From Globomyces pollinis-pini (taxonomy: Eukaryota; Chytridiomycota; Chytridiomycetes; Rhizophydiales; Globomycetaceae), in NCBI GenBank assembly GCA_025399215.1, contig MU621294.1:1-30630 (forward strand): DNA of 30,630 bases. Reading direction: 5' to 3'. The notes below the pieces were generated by a model. The model had not been told where the DNA came from. It ran no database searches and worked only from the letters and a program-made list of their open reading frames with translations. How positions within the stretch are numbered: position 1 is the stretch's first letter; every line of letters starts with the position of its first letter. Below are positions 29,179-30,630 of this stretch, one piece after another. A program made the translations under genes and the position numbers.

Positions 29179-30062
29179 TCATTTTGGATCAACAACCATG
29201 TAAGTCCAGAAACCAGTTTCATATACCATACGTTAGATTTTTAGTATAGCAATGAAAGTTGATTTATTTATGTTTGAATCTGACAACCCATTTGTGATTA
29301 CCAACACTAACAGCCATGTTTTATTTACCTCTAACGCAAGTAGTTATTTCTAAAATTAAAGATTTGACTTATCAATGAAATCGGGTGCTTATTTTTTACA
29401 GTATTCCATCTCCGATACGAAAGGGACTGATACTTTTTATTATTGTCTTTCTAGGTTCTTAAGAGAAATGGTCAGATTCCTTCTATATTTTTCTTAACTC
29501 TTGATAACAGTAGTTCGGTTAGGTTTGTCACAGAAACTATCACAAAAGTTATTCCTCAGCATGTGTTCATATAGAACTTAGGGCTACATAGAACTGGTAT
29601 TTCGAATTGAAGACCAACAAAAAAAATAACTACAATTTAAAACTAATTTGAAATTCGAATTTGTTTCTGATTTTAAAATGGACATAGCATTCATTCTTAT
29701 CTAATATAACCCTTTGTATGGACTGTAGTATTAATAAGGACTAACTGAGACGTGGCACAGTCAAAGTCCAATTCCCAAAATTGAATTTTCCTTTTTAGAA
29801 CAAAGACATTAATAAATTAGTAACACAGCAAAGCAATTCTCATTCAAATTGTATACAAATCTTTTGAAAAAGATTCGAACAGATCAAGTCCAACTTTTTC
29901 AAGGTCACATCTACCCTTTAAACAGCGACTCATCAGAGCTTTACTAGACACCCCTATGATCTTTCCTTTATACTAATTCTCTACTTTACTTTTCTTTCGT
30001 CTTTTTTGGTAAATGCATACGATGGGAACTAATTTATGGACTTGCATGGGTATGGACCCGTC
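29179..30062. other. Spacer between inverted repeat arms
   Basis: About 880 nt without a credible ORF on either strand. I see no transposase or reverse transcriptase signature, tRNA or structured RNA. Weak continuing similarity at both edges suggests that the original duplication was somewhat longer and that the outer parts have diverged. Confidence 0.4.
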
Positions 30063-30630
30063 GTGGAAAAATTTCTTTCTAAATCTAAATTCAGATTGGA
30101 CAAATGGTGCTCAAGTCAGTTACTTTAATTGCCTCGGATTCTAGTTGCTCCTGTACAAATTTTCACTACCTATAGAATTGAATGATCTTGTCTGGCTCCC
30201 ATTGCTTTAAACAACAATATGCATTTCTGTAAATAGCTCTCAAAGCCGGCTGTGGTAGCTTTTTACATAGCGAGAGTTGACTCGCTTTATACACGGAAAG
30301 CGACAGGGACAGCTGCTGAAGGAGGATAAAGTCGAAAACTACGATCTGATTTGAAGAAGACAAATGAAGAAGTATATTGAAAGAAACTTGGACAATCTAA
30401 GACAGAGAGAGAAACTGTTCTAATTTCTTGAGTTCTTGTAACAGTTTATACTCCCTTTGCCTTGCCAAACCTCTTTCCAACTCCAATACCGATACTTGGT
30501 TTTCAATGATATCTTTATCAATCACTTGTCTGTTAATTTTCGCTTGGTAGGTATTCAGAATTTGGTCAATTTCATCATCCGACAAAAAATCAAAGTCATC
30601 AGAGTCATAACAAGTATCTGGGGAATCAAT
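30063..30630 (-). repeat. Right arm of a long inverted repeat (continues past window end)
   Basis: Reverse complement of the left arm. The last base of the window (30630) aligns to 28620 of the left arm while still inside the conserved ORF, so the true arm extends beyond this window. Confidence 0.88.
30397..30630 (-). CDS. Small coiled-coil protein, right copy, truncated by the window end
   Basis: The C-terminal 77 residues of the second copy, open to the window edge and ending with the same FLSLS and TAG stop as the left copy. Differences from the left copy are few (S to G and I to L within the coiled coil). The N-terminal half lies outside the window. The two copies point towards each other. 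Confidence 0.5.
   Translation of the reverse strand: MDSPDTCYDSDDFDFLSDDEIDQILNTYQAKINRQVIDKDIIENQVSVLELERGLARQREYKLLQELKKLEQFLSLS

Noticed and set aside
28620..30630. DNA transposon with long terminal inverted repeats
   Set aside because: The spacer has no transposase and the arms contain an ORF rather than terminal motifs; no target duplication can be seen because the right end lies outside.
1..30630. Ciliate origin, suggested by introns of about 25 nt
   Set aside because: TAA, TAG and TGA all serve as stops in conserved genes (NDUFS2, PPIL2, ALADIN, MSH6), and a BRCT+RCT RAP1-like gene favours a fungus.

Overview
This is nuclear DNA of a eukaryote, most likely a fungus outside the familiar yeasts. 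The window is AT-rich. The genes are split by spliceosomal introns (GT...AG, often with CTAAT or TTAAT shortly before the acceptor), TAA, TAG and TGA all act as stops, and the recognisable proteins are ALADIN, PPIL2, MSH6, a RAP1-like protein, PNO1 and mitochondrial NDUFS2. I reconstructed 55 introns by reading frame and protein homology. Fifty-two are 24-34 nt long and only three are longer (43, 71 and 73 nt), which is extreme. I cannot name the species; an early-diverging, compact-genome fungus fits best.

Region 1 (438-12929, all minus strand) is a tandem array of ten genes. Nine encode single-pass membrane proteins; in six of these an intron falls just after the transmembrane helix, and a seventh (7888-8926) has it a few residues further on. 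Several have a signal peptide, a short Ser/Thr/Pro-rich ectodomain and one helix. In the seven split genes the second exon encodes a hydrophilic tail rich in Asn, Gln, Ser and often Tyr. Four members share a cytoplasmic KSxxFKxR-type motif immediately after the intron. One gene (9089-10888) looks like a soluble, tail-only relative with repeated KTKILNLN motifs. An eleventh member lies apart at 19768-20325. The architecture resembles fungal stress or surface sensors, but I recognise no named family; this is the most novel part of the window.

Region 2 (13046-25901) is a dense housekeeping block: NDUFS2 (minus) head-to-head with PPIL2 (plus), start codons 56 nt apart; a 95-residue orphan (minus) head-to-head with ALADIN (plus); a TIM-barrel sugar isomerase-like gene (plus); the eleventh membrane protein (minus); and MSH6 (minus, 21 exons) head-to-head with a BRCT+RCT protein that looks like the telomere protein RAP1 without an evident Myb domain. 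PNO1/DIM2 (minus, 26009-26713) follows convergently.

Region 3 (26714-30630) is gene-poor. It holds a decayed F-box-like gene (minus, about 27207-28240), then a long imperfect inverted repeat (28620-29178 against 30063-30630) that duplicates a small coiled-coil gene in opposite orientation; the right copy runs off the window end.

Exon coordinates were derived by hand from frame, GT-AG sites and protein similarity remembered from the families; they have not been tested against transcripts.
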